This document shows positions 8,521-17,792 of a stretch of 64,000 nt of DNA, in pieces. The translations under genes were made by a program, and so were the position numbers. Numbering within the stretch: the stretch's first letter is position 1; each line of letters begins with the position of its first letter. Origin of the DNA: G963663315 sp965208975 (GTDB lineage: Bacteria > Pseudomonadota > Gammaproteobacteria > Arenicellales > Poriferihabitantaceae); NCBI GenBank assembly GCA_965208975.1, contig CBDBQH010000001.1:62001-126000 (forward strand). The letters run 5' to 3'. The notes below the pieces were generated by a model. The model ran no database searches, was not told the origin of the DNA, and saw only the letters and a list, made by a program, of their open reading frames with translations.

Positions 8521-10953
8521 ATGATGAAGTCCGAAGCGCGGGTAGTCGTGATTGGAGGTGGTCTGGTCGGTTGCAGTATTCTCTACCATCTGACCGGGCT
8601 GGGTTGGCGGGACGTGGTCCTGCTTGAGCGCGATGAATTGACATCCGGCTCCACCTGGCACGCCGCGGCCGGGACACACGGTTTGCACGACAATGACAAT
8701 GTGTCGAGAATGCAGTATTACACGATGAATCTGTACCGGCAACTGGAGAAGGAAACCGGGCAGTCCTGCGGCATCCATCAACCGGGCTCGATTTATCTGG
8801 CCTGTAGCCGGGAGCGGGTTCATCAACTCCGTATCCAGGCATCGAAGGCCAGCGCTTTTGACGCGGAATTTTATGAAATATCGCCGCGGGAAATTCTCGA
8901 CCTGAATCCGTTGCTGAACCTGGACAATGTATTGTGCGCGATGTACGAACCTCTCAGCGGTCATGTTGATCCATCCGGAGTGACTCATGCCTATGCCCAG
9001 GGCGCCCGCAAAAACGGCGCCGAAATCCACCGTTTTACCCCGGTGATCGAAACCAATCCGAAACCGGATGGGAGCTGGCAGGTGGTCACTCCAAAGGGCA
9101 ACATTCAGGCCGATGTCGTGGTCAATGCCGCTGGCCTGTGGGGGCGGGAAGTCGCCAGGTTGGCGGGAATTGACCTGCCCTTGATGCCAATGGAGCACCA
9201 GTACTTCGTGACTGAAGATATTCCTGAAATCGCCAGCCTGGGGCGGGAGCTTCCGGCGGTGGCTGACCGGGATAATGAATACTATATGCGTCAGGAAGGC
9301 AAGGGCTTGCTGGTCGGGGCGTATGAAAAGGATGGCCGGTTCTGGTCGGAGGATGGCACCCCCGCCGATTTCGGTCACGATCTGTTGCAGGAGGATCTGG
9401 AGCGTATCTCGGATAATGTCATGCGAGCCTGTGACCGGGTCGCCGTGTTGAGAGAAGCCGGGATAAAAAGAGTGATCAATGGCCCGATGATCTGGTCGCC
9501 GGATTCTTCCGTGTTGCTCGGCCCGGTTCGGGGACTGAAAAACTACTATGTCTGCAATGGCATTATTCCAGGTTTCAGCCAGAGCGCCGGTCTCGGTAAA
9601 ACCTTGGCTGAATGGATTGTCGAGGGCGAACCGGAACTGGACATGTTTGCGTGGGATGTCGCCCGCTTTGGCCGGTGGGCGACAAAATCCTGGACCCGGG
9701 CGCGGGCGCTCGACACTTACAGCTCACGGTTCCGCATTCATTTTCCGAATGAAGAGCGCGAGGCCGGCCGGCCGATCAAAAAACGCCCGGTTCATGACCT
9801 GCAAAAGTCCATGGGCGCCGTATTCGGTCTTTCTTATGGCTGGGAGCATCCCCAATGGTATGCGACAGGCGGTGTGCCGCAGCGAGATGAGTTCAGTTTC
9901 GAGCGTCCCCGCTGGTTCGAAATCATGGGGCAGGAGGCGCGCGCCCTGAGAGAGTCCGTGGGGGTGGTGGATACCTCGAATTTCGCCAAGTACCGGATCA
10001 CCGGGAAAAATGCCGTCGGCTGGCTGGAGCGCATCATCGCGAACCATGTGCCCGGACAAAACGGGCGAATCTGCCTGACTCCCCTGCTGAGCCTGAGGGG
10101 CGGGTTGTCTGGAGACTTCACCGTTGCGCGTCTGTCGGATGAATCGTTGTTCATGATCGGGTCGGGTATTGCCGAGGATTATCACCTGCGGATTTTTGAG
10201 CGGTTTCTGCCCGCTCCGGGTGTTCATTTCGAGTGTGTCACCGCTGCCATGACCGGATTCAATATTGCCGGGCCCAATGCCAGAAAACTGCTGGAAGAAG
10301 TCACCGGCTGCGATTTTTCCAATGATTCGTTAGGCTTCATGCGAAACCGGGTGATCGAAATCGACGGCTATCGGGCGATCATATTGCGGGTTTCATTTAC
10401 CGGGGACCTTGGCTTCGAGATTTATGTCAATGAAGAAAATCAATTGCGGCTTTACCAGTCCATTCTCGACAAGGGCGAGAAGTACGCGATCCGGGCGATT
10501 GGCTCACGCGCTCTGGGGTCAATGAGGATCGAGAAAGGTTACGGTAGCTGGGGCCGTGAATACTCGCCTGAATGGTCTCCGCTGGAATCCGGGCTGGCGG
10601 CGCTGGTAAAAACGGATAAACCCGAGTTTCTGGGTCGGGACGCTTACCTGAAGATCAAGGACCTGCCGCCAGGACAAAAGCTGTGCTGCTTTACCATCGA
10701 ATCGGCTCCTGGCCGCGAGGGCGCGGACGCCTGGGGCGGCGAAGCCATTTCCCGGTCTGGCAGATATGTCGGTCGAATCACTTCAGGGTCGTACAGTTTC
10801 ACCTTCAATACTTCGGTGGCGCTGGGCTATGTTGATGCCGCTTTCGCCATCCCCGGCGAGAAATTCGAGGTCGCGATACTGGGCATTCCGTATAAAGCTG
10901 AACTGCTCCCCCGGCCGTTGTTCGACCCACAGGGGGATAAGCTCCGGGCCTGA
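8521..10953 (+). CDS. FAD-dependent dimethylglycine/sarcosine dehydrogenase-like protein with GcvT domain
   Basis: An 810-residue two-part enzyme. Residues about 5-390 are a D-amino-acid oxidase-type FAD domain with the dinucleotide motif VVIGGGLVGCSILYHL at 8-23 and the GSTWHAAAG segment at about 44-52. Residues about 430-800 are an aminomethyltransferase (GcvT)-like folate domain, with IEKGYGSWGREYSPEWSPLE near 665. This arrangement is that of dimethylglycine and sarcosine dehydrogenases, which remove N-methyl groups and pass the formaldehyde to tetrahydrofolate. Cytoplasmic. The exact N-methylated substrate cannot be told. Its place beside a sulfoacetate operon makes an N-methylated amino-sulfonate a speculative option. 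Confidence 0.85.
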   Translation: MMKSEARVVVIGGGLVGCSILYHLTGLGWRDVVLLERDELTSGSTWHAAAGTHGLHDNDNVSRMQYYTMNLYRQLEKETGQSCGIHQPGSIYLACSRERVHQLRIQASKASAFDAEFYEISPREILDLNPLLNLDNVLCAMYEPLSGHVDPSGVTHAYAQGARKNGAEIHRFTPVIETNPKPDGSWQVVTPKGNIQADVVVNAAGLWGREVARLAGIDLPLMPMEHQYFVTEDIPEIASLGRELPAVADRDNEYYMRQEGKGLLVGAYEKDGRFWSEDGTPADFGHDLLQEDLERISDNVMRACDRVAVLREAGIKRVINGPMIWSPDSSVLLGPVRGLKNYYVCNGIIPGFSQSAGLGKTLAEWIVEGEPELDMFAWDVARFGRWATKSWTRARALDTYSSRFRIHFPNEEREAGRPIKKRPVHDLQKSMGAVFGLSYGWEHPQWYATGGVPQRDEFSFERPRWFEIMGQEARALRESVGVVDTSNFAKYRITGKNAVGWLERIIANHVPGQNGRICLTPLLSLRGGLSGDFTVARLSDESLFMIGSGIAEDYHLRIFERFLPAPGVHFECVTAAMTGFNIAGPNARKLLEEVTGCDFSNDSLGFMRNRVIEIDGYRAIILRVSFTGDLGFEIYVNEENQLRLYQSILDKGEKYAIRAIGSRALGSMRIEKGYGSWGREYSPEWSPLESGLAALVKTDKPEFLGRDAYLKIKDLPPGQKLCCFTIESAPGREGADAWGGEAISRSGRYVGRITSGSYSFTFNTSVALGYVDAAFAIPGEKFEVAILGIPYKAELLPRPLFDPQGDKLRA

Positions 10954-10978
10954 CTCTTCTTCCCGGATTCCAGGCGAA

Positions 10979-11527
10979 TCAAATCTTCTCTGCCATGCGG
11001 TCGAGCAGGGTATCCGGGCTGGAATGCACTGTATACAGCGCCTGATGTTCGGGTTTGATGAAACCCTGACTGACCGCATGGCAGATGAAGTCATGCAGTG
11101 GATCGTAATATCCTCCCGTATTCAAAAGCCCGACCGGCTTGAATTTGCTGTGAATCTTCAGTTGAGACCAGGTGATCGCCTCGAATAATTCCTCCAGAGT
11201 GCCGAATCCGCCCGGCAGAGCGATGAAGCCGTCCGCCAGACCGGCCATTCTGGCTTTTCGCTGATGCAGGTCGGCCACCGTAATCAGTTCTGTCAAACCC
11301 TGGTCGGCTACTTCGTCCTTGAACAGGTCTTTCGGGACGACTCCGATCGTTTCGCCGTTGTTTCTCATTACCGAGCCAGCTATCTGCCCCATCAGGCCGG
11401 TACTGCCGCCACCGTAAACCAGTCCGATATTGCGCCGGGTCATCGCCCTGCCCAGAGATTTTGCCGCATCGCGGTATTGTGCTTGATTACCGGCTTTGGA
11501 GCCGCAATATACGCATATTCTTTTCAT
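10979..11527 (-). CDS. LOG-family protein, cytokinin-riboside monophosphate phosphoribohydrolase-like
   Basis: A 182-residue Rossmann-like protein with the two LOG hallmarks GGGSTGLMGQIA and PGGFGTLEELFE. Family members cleave nucleoside 5'-monophosphates to base and ribose phosphate and are often misnamed lysine decarboxylases. I chose the ATG at 11525-11527 (MKRICVYCGSKAG) because the family starts at this beta strand; the open frame extends upstream to 11668 but that part has no family likeness. The gene converges on the dehydrogenase gene to its left with only 25 bases between. Confidence 0.85.
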   Translation of the reverse strand: MKRICVYCGSKAGNQAQYRDAAKSLGRAMTRRNIGLVYGGGSTGLMGQIAGSVMRNNGETIGVVPKDLFKDEVADQGLTELITVADLHQRKARMAGLADGFIALPGGFGTLEELFEAITWSQLKIHSKFKPVGLLNTGGYYDPLHDFICHAVSQGFIKPEHQALYTVHSSPDTLLDRMAEKI

Positions 11528-11696
11528 TCGTTGTCTGATAGCGAGATTGTCGGAGGTGCAGGAAACAGTAAAAATGTCGGGGATGATTACACAAGTGAGT
11601 ATAGCTGAAATCATTTCTTTTGTTTTACAATCTGTCTGATAATCGCTCCGTCTGAGGTGCAGACACATTCAACTTCAACTCCAACCGGAAATCACT

Positions 11697-12662
11697 ATGA
11701 AGAAAATCGGCTTTATCGGTCTCGGCAATGTCGGCGGCAAACTGGCGGGTAGTCTATTGAGAAACAGCTTTGATCTGACGGTTCGGGATCTGGATCGAAG
11801 CATGGCGCAACCGTTCCTGGATGACGGCGCCTCATGGGGGGAAAGTCCACGGCAAATGGCCGGGGATGTGGATATTCTGATCACCTGCCTGCCGAACCCC
11901 GCCGCCAGCGCTGCGGTGATGGAAGCGGATGACGGCGCCTTGCATGGTCTCGGCAAGGGCAAGATCTGGGCGGAAATGAGCACCACGGATCAAGCCGAGG
12001 TCTGTCGGTTGGGCGCCCGGGTAAAAGCCGTTGGCGCACAAGCCGTGGATTGCCCGGTTTCGGGAGGCTGTCATCGCGCGGCCAGTGGCAACATTTCGAT
12101 ATTCGCCGGCTGTGAACGCGACACGTTCGAGCGAATCCTGCCCTTGCTCACCACGATGGGAAGGCGCATCCTGCATACCGGCCCGCTCGGTTCGGCCTCA
12201 GTCCTGAAAGTGGTGACCAATTATCTGGCCACCGCCAATCTGCTGTCTCTTGGTGAGGCCCTGATTACGTCGAAGGCGGCGGGAATGGACCTGAACACGA
12301 CTTATGAAGCGATCCGCATTTCTTCCGGAAATTCTTTCGTCCACGAAACCGAAGGCCAGGTGATTCTGAACGGCAGCCGGGACATCAGTTTTACGATGGG
12401 TCTGGTCTGCAAAGATATCGGGCTGTTCAATGAGATCGCCAAACGCGAGAATATCCCCCTGGAACTGTCGCCGTTGATGGTAGACATTTTTGAGGACGGC
12501 CAGGCGCGCTATGGAGCGCGGGAGTTGTCTCCCAATATCATTCGACGCCTCGAAGACGCCACCGGCATCCGTGTCACCGCGCCAGGGTTCCCGCCACAAA
12601 TGCTCGACGATGAGCCGGAAGAAGCGGGTTATGAGGTGCGGGTGAGTACCCCGGAGCGGTAA
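11697..12662 (+). CDS. NAD(P)-dependent beta-hydroxyacid dehydrogenase (3-hydroxyisobutyrate dehydrogenase family)
   Basis: A 321-residue protein. It begins with the Rossmann motif GFIGLGNVGGKLA (residues 5-17). It has the substrate-binding motif DCPVSGGCHRAASGN near residues 118-132 and the catalytic lysine K171 in SVLKVVTNYL. The family oxidises or reduces 3-hydroxy acids, including 3-hydroxyisobutyrate, tartronate semialdehyde and, in YihU, 3-sulfolactaldehyde. The nearby sulfonate genes make a C2/C3 sulfonate aldehyde a possible substrate, but no residue seen here decides it. The ATG is preceded by a weak ribosome binding site. Confidence 0.85.
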   Translation: MKKIGFIGLGNVGGKLAGSLLRNSFDLTVRDLDRSMAQPFLDDGASWGESPRQMAGDVDILITCLPNPAASAAVMEADDGALHGLGKGKIWAEMSTTDQAEVCRLGARVKAVGAQAVDCPVSGGCHRAASGNISIFAGCERDTFERILPLLTTMGRRILHTGPLGSASVLKVVTNYLATANLLSLGEALITSKAAGMDLNTTYEAIRISSGNSFVHETEGQVILNGSRDISFTMGLVCKDIGLFNEIAKRENIPLELSPLMVDIFEDGQARYGARELSPNIIRRLEDATGIRVTAPGFPPQMLDDEPEEAGYEVRVSTPER

Positions 12663-12692
12663 GCCCGATTCCGCTCCTTGCGGGTTCAGGGA

Positions 12693-15353
12693 TTAAAAAT
12701 GCAGGGATACATCACGATGTACGGAGCGGCAGGCGGCTATCTGTTTTGCCCGGGCTTTTGTGAATCGGGGTTGCAAGCGGGCGCCGATGGAGTTTTTTAT
12801 GGTGTTGTCATAGTCCTGCAGCGCGGGCAGCAAGGAGGATGCCTGATCTCTCCACTCCAGTTCTTGTGCAAGCAGCGACAGGGCTTGCGCCTGATGCTGT
12901 TTTGCGGATTCGATATTCGGATTGTCTCCTTTTAACGCCCGTCTCGACTTTGACAGCTGCGATTTGATCCCGGAAACCCCATCGAAATCGCCGAGCCGCG
13001 ATTCGACCGATTGGATGGTTTTGATCGCGATTCTTGCTGACTCGTTTTCGATTGCTGAGGCCAGGTTCCGGATGGCGGGTTGTGTGCTGGCCAACCGCGC
13101 TTTCTGGTCAAGCAGCCGCAACAACTGTTGCAATGGCTCATAAGCCGCGTCCGAGTTACGGCGATATTGGACTCTTGCACTCTTTTCGGCTTTCGCGAGG
13201 TCCTTGTACTTTTTGTTTTCCGCTTGCCAATCCGGCGGCAGACGGTTTTCCAGCATTTCCCGTTCCCGTTCCAGTTCATTGATTTCTGACTCAATGGATT
13301 TCAGCCGGGCGGGTTTGGCATCGGCATTGCGTGACCATTGCCGATGTTCGTCTTGCAGGGTTTTCAGGCGGTCGTCAATACTGCGGATACGAATATGGAT
13401 CTGGCGCACCTCGTTGTGTAATGGTTTGTAACCGGGTACGAATGCGTCCACATCCGCGCCCGCTTCCCTTACATTATTCACCAGGGCGAATGTGTTCTGT
13501 GCCAAAGCGAAGCTGTTGGTCAGGGAGTTCCGCCAGATCTCCGGCAGAGCGCCTAAATCGGTTTCTCCAATTACTGCCAGACTGTCGAGTATCTCCGTTT
13601 CGCGTTCATCGTATTCCCTGAAAACCTGCTCTTCCAGGCAGTACTGCAACTTCGGGTTAACCGGAGGCGGCGCGGTTTCAGAGGTGAGATAGGTGCGGGC
13701 CGGCATATAGTTGACCAGCCCCGGAGAGTAGCCGACGATGGCGAGTCCGACCAGCTGCAACACGATGAACGCGACCGCGCCTTTATAGATTGCCGTGGTT
13801 TTAACGGTCGGTGGCGCTACGCCTCTCAGGTAGAACAGGGCAAAGCCGAACGGAGGGGTCAAAAAAGAGGTCTGGATATTCAATCCGATCATCACGCCCA
13901 GCCAGACCGCAGTGACGTTGGCGGCGGGGTCGGCTAACAGGATGGGCGCCACGATGGGAACCACGACGACCGCGATTTCGATAAAGTCGAGGAAGAATCC
14001 AAGCAGGAATATGACCAGCATGACCACCAGGAACTGGGTCCAGAATCCGCCCGGCAGTCCGGTCAAAAACTCTCGCACCAGATGTTCTCCTCCAAACCCC
14101 CGGAATGCCGCCGTCAACATGGCGGCGCCGATTAAAATAATAAACACCATGGAGGTAGTTTTGGCTGTGTCGATCATCACACTGACCAGTGTGTCGTTTA
14201 TTTTCCAGGTCCTCCATGCGCTCCAGGCAACAGAACCGAGACAGAAGGCGACCGCAATCGCGGCGAGAATAATGCCGAACTGATCCCGGGCGCTGGTTAT
14301 ATTCTTCACATTCAGGTCGAACCATTGCAGCAGAACCAGAATGCTCAAGGCGGAACAGATGAAAATAATTAACGGCGTGTATCGGTTGCCGGAATCATCC
14401 TTCAGTCGGTATCCCCCCATCACAATCGCGCCAACCGCTCCAATCGCGCCCGCCTGATTGACCGTGGCCACTCCGGCTACAATGGAGCCGAGTACCGCAA
14501 AAATAAGCGAAAGGGGAGGGATCAGGGAAATAGCGACCTTGCCGAAGAATTTGCGATCATATTCCCCGTGATATGGAATCGGCGGCGCCGTGCCGGGCTT
14601 CAGGATTGCCCGGGCCAGAATATACAACATGTACAACCCGACCAGAATCAGGCCAGGGATCAGCGCCCCCATGAACATATCCCCGGCGCTGGCCGAGGTG
14701 ATGTCGAGTTCGGCAGGCATCGAAAATTCGCCGGTCGCCCTTTTGTATTCCTGGGCTCTCAGGGTTCTTGCCTGGTCCGCCGCATTGGCCAGCTGGTCGG
14801 CCAGGATGATCAATACAATAGACGGGGGGATGATTTGTCCGAGCGTGCCGGAAGCGCAGATGGTTCCCGTGGCTATTGGTTGTGAGTAATTGTTGCGAAG
14901 CATGGCCGGCAATGAGATCAGCCCCATCGCAATCACGGTAGCGCCCAGAATGCCGGTTGTCGCAGCCAGCAACGCTCCTACGAAAACCACGGAGATTCCC
15001 AGTCCTCCCGGCACCGGCCCGAATAATTGAGCCATTGCCACGAGCAGGTCCTCAGCGATTTTTGAGCGTTGCAGCATGATGCCCATGAACACGAATAACG
15101 GAATTGCGATCAGCGTATCACGCTCCACTTCCCAGTAGAGGCTGCGGAAATTGGTCACTCCCGCCGTCAGCCACTGTACCGGGCCATCCTGGGCAAAATA
15201 AGCGCCGGGGTCCTCAGCGAACAACCAGCCGCAAATTGCGGCAAGACCAATCGCGCCAATGGCAGAGCCGGGCAGGGCGAAAGCCACCGGAAATCCTGAG
15301 CTCAGCGAGACGATCATCAGGAGGATGAGAACACCCAGGAAAACCAGTTCCAC
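12693..15353 (-). CDS. dctM: TRAP transporter large permease (DctM) with long C-terminal soluble extension
   Basis: An 886-residue protein, about twice the usual DctM length. Residues 1-545 form the membrane part of a DctM subunit, with family phrases TGILGATVIAMGLISLPAML, GTICASGTLGQIIPPSI, GFFLDFIEIAVVVVPI and QTSFLTPPFGFALFYL. There is extra sequence between helices around residues 195-390. Residues about 560-886 are soluble, charged and rich in heptad-like K/E/Q/L patterns, suggesting a coiled coil. The start is a GTG that shares one base with the TAG stop of dctQ. TRAP systems use ion gradients and a periplasmic DctP for uptake of acids. Here DctP is interrupted, so function of the system is in doubt. 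Confidence 0.88.
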   Translation of the reverse strand: MELVFLGVLILLMIVSLSSGFPVAFALPGSAIGAIGLAAICGWLFAEDPGAYFAQDGPVQWLTAGVTNFRSLYWEVERDTLIAIPLFVFMGIMLQRSKIAEDLLVAMAQLFGPVPGGLGISVVFVGALLAATTGILGATVIAMGLISLPAMLRNNYSQPIATGTICASGTLGQIIPPSIVLIILADQLANAADQARTLRAQEYKRATGEFSMPAELDITSASAGDMFMGALIPGLILVGLYMLYILARAILKPGTAPPIPYHGEYDRKFFGKVAISLIPPLSLIFAVLGSIVAGVATVNQAGAIGAVGAIVMGGYRLKDDSGNRYTPLIIFICSALSILVLLQWFDLNVKNITSARDQFGIILAAIAVAFCLGSVAWSAWRTWKINDTLVSVMIDTAKTTSMVFIILIGAAMLTAAFRGFGGEHLVREFLTGLPGGFWTQFLVVMLVIFLLGFFLDFIEIAVVVVPIVAPILLADPAANVTAVWLGVMIGLNIQTSFLTPPFGFALFYLRGVAPPTVKTTAIYKGAVAFIVLQLVGLAIVGYSPGLVNYMPARTYLTSETAPPPVNPKLQYCLEEQVFREYDERETEILDSLAVIGETDLGALPEIWRNSLTNSFALAQNTFALVNNVREAGADVDAFVPGYKPLHNEVRQIHIRIRSIDDRLKTLQDEHRQWSRNADAKPARLKSIESEINELEREREMLENRLPPDWQAENKKYKDLAKAEKSARVQYRRNSDAAYEPLQQLLRLLDQKARLASTQPAIRNLASAIENESARIAIKTIQSVESRLGDFDGVSGIKSQLSKSRRALKGDNPNIESAKQHQAQALSLLAQELEWRDQASSLLPALQDYDNTIKNSIGARLQPRFTKARAKQIAACRSVHRDVSLHF

Positions 15354-16387
15354 TATGCCGGTTCCTCTGTGATCACGGTTCTCTCGCGATTACTGTTCTG
15401 GTAAATGGAGATATTGGTCAACGTGAAACTGACAAACTGAATGGCCATCGTGACGGCGAATATCAGCAGATAAGCGGCCATTAAATACTTGGTATACATG
15501 CCAAAACCGCTTTGGGAGATTTCAAAGCTGAGCAACGGGCTATTGATGATGCTGCCTTTCCCCGACATGCCCTGGATCAGAATATTCCAGCATAGCGGCA
15601 ATCCCAGGAAGATAGAGCCGAGCGAATTGGTCAATGCCTTGCCCTTGTCGCTGAAATTGGCGTAGAGAACATCAACCCGAACGTGTCCATCCTTGACCAG
15701 TGTATAGGCGCTGGCGAACAGAAACAGGCCGGCATACCAGAATCGCACCAGATCCCCCATGAATGCCTGCTCATAGGAAAAGACAAAGCGGGTAATCACA
15801 ATCAGGAATTCTGCCGCAACAATCAGCAGGGCCAGCCAGATAAATCCCAGTGTTCGGGTAAAGCCGGCGAGACACAAGGCAAGCAGGATTAATGGAAAAT
15901 GGACATAACTGCCTCGGAAAACAGGCCTCCCCAACTGGATGGTTAAATATTCGCCGGCGATGGCGCTTAAAAATCCTTCAACCCTTACAAACGAAATCAG
16001 CATATCGACCAGACCAATCAGGAAAACTGCCCAGAATGCGGCCCGGATAATGAATGCAGAAATGTGGCTGTACAGTTCCGCGTCCTTCTCCAGCTTTCGT
16101 GCGGGGGTTGCAAGGACCAGGGCGAGTATGCCCACAATCGCAGACAGTGAGACGATAAACTGTATCCAGCCGCGCACCACAGCGGAGCCAGCCAGTTCCT
16201 GGCCAGAACCCGTCGCGCCGAATAAGCCGAGGTAAGAGAGGAAGTCCCGTGTTCCCGGCCACTTGAACCAGTGGATCAGTGTGTTGTCGAGCAGAAACAG
16301 GAACAATACAACAACCATGGACGCCGCCAGCATCCGAAACCAGAGGTTCTGACCCGATAGCGGATGTGAAGAAGGCGAGTCCTTCAC
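15353..16387 (-). CDS. dctQ: TRAP transporter small permease (DctQ), extended form
   Basis: A 344-residue membrane protein, much longer than the 160-200 residues common for DctQ. It shows about eight hydrophobic stretches, starting near residue 16. The segment around residues 230-260 (LFLFASAYTLVKDGHVRVDV) is the conserved DctQ motif. The extra N-terminal helices resemble versions seen with large DctM proteins. Position between dctP and dctM and the one-base overlap with dctM support the call. It probably stabilises the permease and contacts DctP. Confidence 0.82.
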   Translation of the reverse strand: MKDSPSSHPLSGQNLWFRMLAASMVVVLFLFLLDNTLIHWFKWPGTRDFLSYLGLFGATGSGQELAGSAVVRGWIQFIVSLSAIVGILALVLATPARKLEKDAELYSHISAFIIRAAFWAVFLIGLVDMLISFVRVEGFLSAIAGEYLTIQLGRPVFRGSYVHFPLILLALCLAGFTRTLGFIWLALLIVAAEFLIVITRFVFSYEQAFMGDLVRFWYAGLFLFASAYTLVKDGHVRVDVLYANFSDKGKALTNSLGSIFLGLPLCWNILIQGMSGKGSIINSPLLSFEISQSGFGMYTKYLMAAYLLIFAVTMAIQFVSFTLTNISIYQNSNRERTVITEEPA

Positions 16388-16470
16388 AATGAACGAGAGA
16401 TGGAGTTATGCACTTGCGATTAAATTCGGTCCCTGTATCAACACGCGCCAAATCACTCCACTCTCGGCAA

Positions 16471-17562
16471 TTATACGCCGAGAACCCGGTTTCTTTGTCT
16501 CAGGTATTCCTGATCGGCGATTTTCGCCCAGCCGCCGACATCGGCCCGCGCCTGGACAAAGCTCTCGTGAACCCGTCTCGCGAGGTCGCTGTGTTCCACG
16601 GTCTCCGCGAAAACTTCTTCCGCAGCCTCACCAAATGAGTCATAAGTGTCATCACTGAATCTTTTCAGCCGGACGCCCTGATCATTGATCAGGCGAGTGA
16701 GTGAAGAACCATTGTTGGCATTGAACTCAGCCATCATCACATCGTTTTCCATCGAAGCAGCCGCCTCAACCATCACTTTGTCAGCGCTCGACAATCCTTC
16801 CCAGAAATCCTTGTTGATTCCCGCCGCCAGCATTGGGCCGGGTTCGTGCATTCCGGGATAGTAATAGTAGTGGGCGGCTTCATAGAATTTCATGGCTTCA
16901 TCGTTCCACGGTCCAACCCACTCCGTGGCGTCAATCGCGCCCGAAATCAGGTTCTCGTAGATCTGGCCGCCCGGCAGTGAAACAGGAGAAGCTCCCAGTT
17001 TTGCCAGTACATCGCCGCCGAGGCCCGGGATGCGCATTTTCAAACCCTTGAAGTCATCAGCTGAATTCATTTCCTTGCGGAACCATCCGCCCATTTGCAC
17101 GCCGGTATTACCGCACATCAGGTTTTTCAATCCGGATTCACCCGCCAGCTCGTCCCACAGTTGCTGCCCCCCCCCAAATCGGATCCAGGCATTCATCTCG
17201 GTATAGGTTAAACCAAAAGGTACGGCGGTAAAGTAGGCCTAGGCCGGGTGTTTGCCTTTCCAGTAGTAATCGGCGGCATGATAGATCTGTGCATTCCCGG
17301 AGGCTACTTCGTCAAACGAATCGAATGCGCCGACCCGCTCACCGGCGGCGAAATACTCGACTGCGAAACGGCCATCGCTCATGTCACTCAGTCTTTGCGC
17401 AAATCGCTGCGCTCCGGTGCCGAGGCCTGGAAAGTCCCGCGGCCAGGTCGAGACCACCGCGATTTCAATACGCTGCTGCGCGATAGCGGGCGCTGCCAGG
17501 GTTGAAGCTCCGGCTGCCGCTGCGACCGCGACTCCGCTTTTTAACAATTCACGACGTTTCAT
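16471..17562 (-). pseudogene. dctP: TRAP substrate-binding protein (DctP) gene with in-frame amber codon
   Basis: Two open stretches in the same frame, 17239-17562 and 16471-17196, together spell a complete DctP-type protein of about 363 residues. The first opens with a twin-arginine-like MKRRELLKSG signal region and ends at YYWKGKHPA; codon 108 is TAG (17239-17241). The frame then reads on as AYFTAVPFGLTYTEMNAW, the normal continuation of the family. Nothing is lost except that one codon, where related proteins usually have an aromatic residue. So this is a nonsense mutation, a read-through codon or a base-call error. As written the cell would make a 107-residue fragment unable to bind substrate. 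It precedes dctQ and dctM. Confidence 0.8.
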
Positions 17563-17792
17563 AAGAATATCCTCTTTAATTTACGATTTATTTTATCTTT
17601 GCTGTGATCTTTGACAATTCCGGATTGCCAGACCCGGATTATGCGTTTGTCCAATCCCCCGGAATGTGTCGGTAGTATCGCCGATTTATCGAGGTCGGTA
17701 AAGCGGGTTGTGGTCAAAGGGGACATTTTAGAAATGCGTTGACAACGGGTTGTGGTCAATGTCGCCATATTTCACATTGCTTTGGCTTAAAG
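17563..17792. other. gene-free stretch between dctP and the methyltransferase gene
   Basis: No convincing gene is seen in these 230 bases. Two copies of a short direct repeat reading cgggttgtggtcaa occur near 17703-17717 and 17744-17757, separated by ggggacattttagaaatg-like sequence. This could be the worn end of an insertion sequence, but no transposase remains. A promoter for dctP should lie here. Confidence 0.35.

Noticed and set aside
7201..9378. A 725-codon open frame on the minus strand
   Set aside because: It lies opposite the well-recognised aminotransferase and dehydrogenase genes, and its translation shows no domain and an arginine/histidine-rich composition typical of antisense frames.
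17167..17175. C9 run in dctP as a cause of frameshift
   Set aside because: Reading frames before and after the run are the same and encode continuous DctP sequence, so the interruption is only the TAG at 17239-17241.
17700..17760. Insertion-sequence end
   Set aside because: Short direct repeats are present but no inverted ends, target duplication or transposase can be seen.
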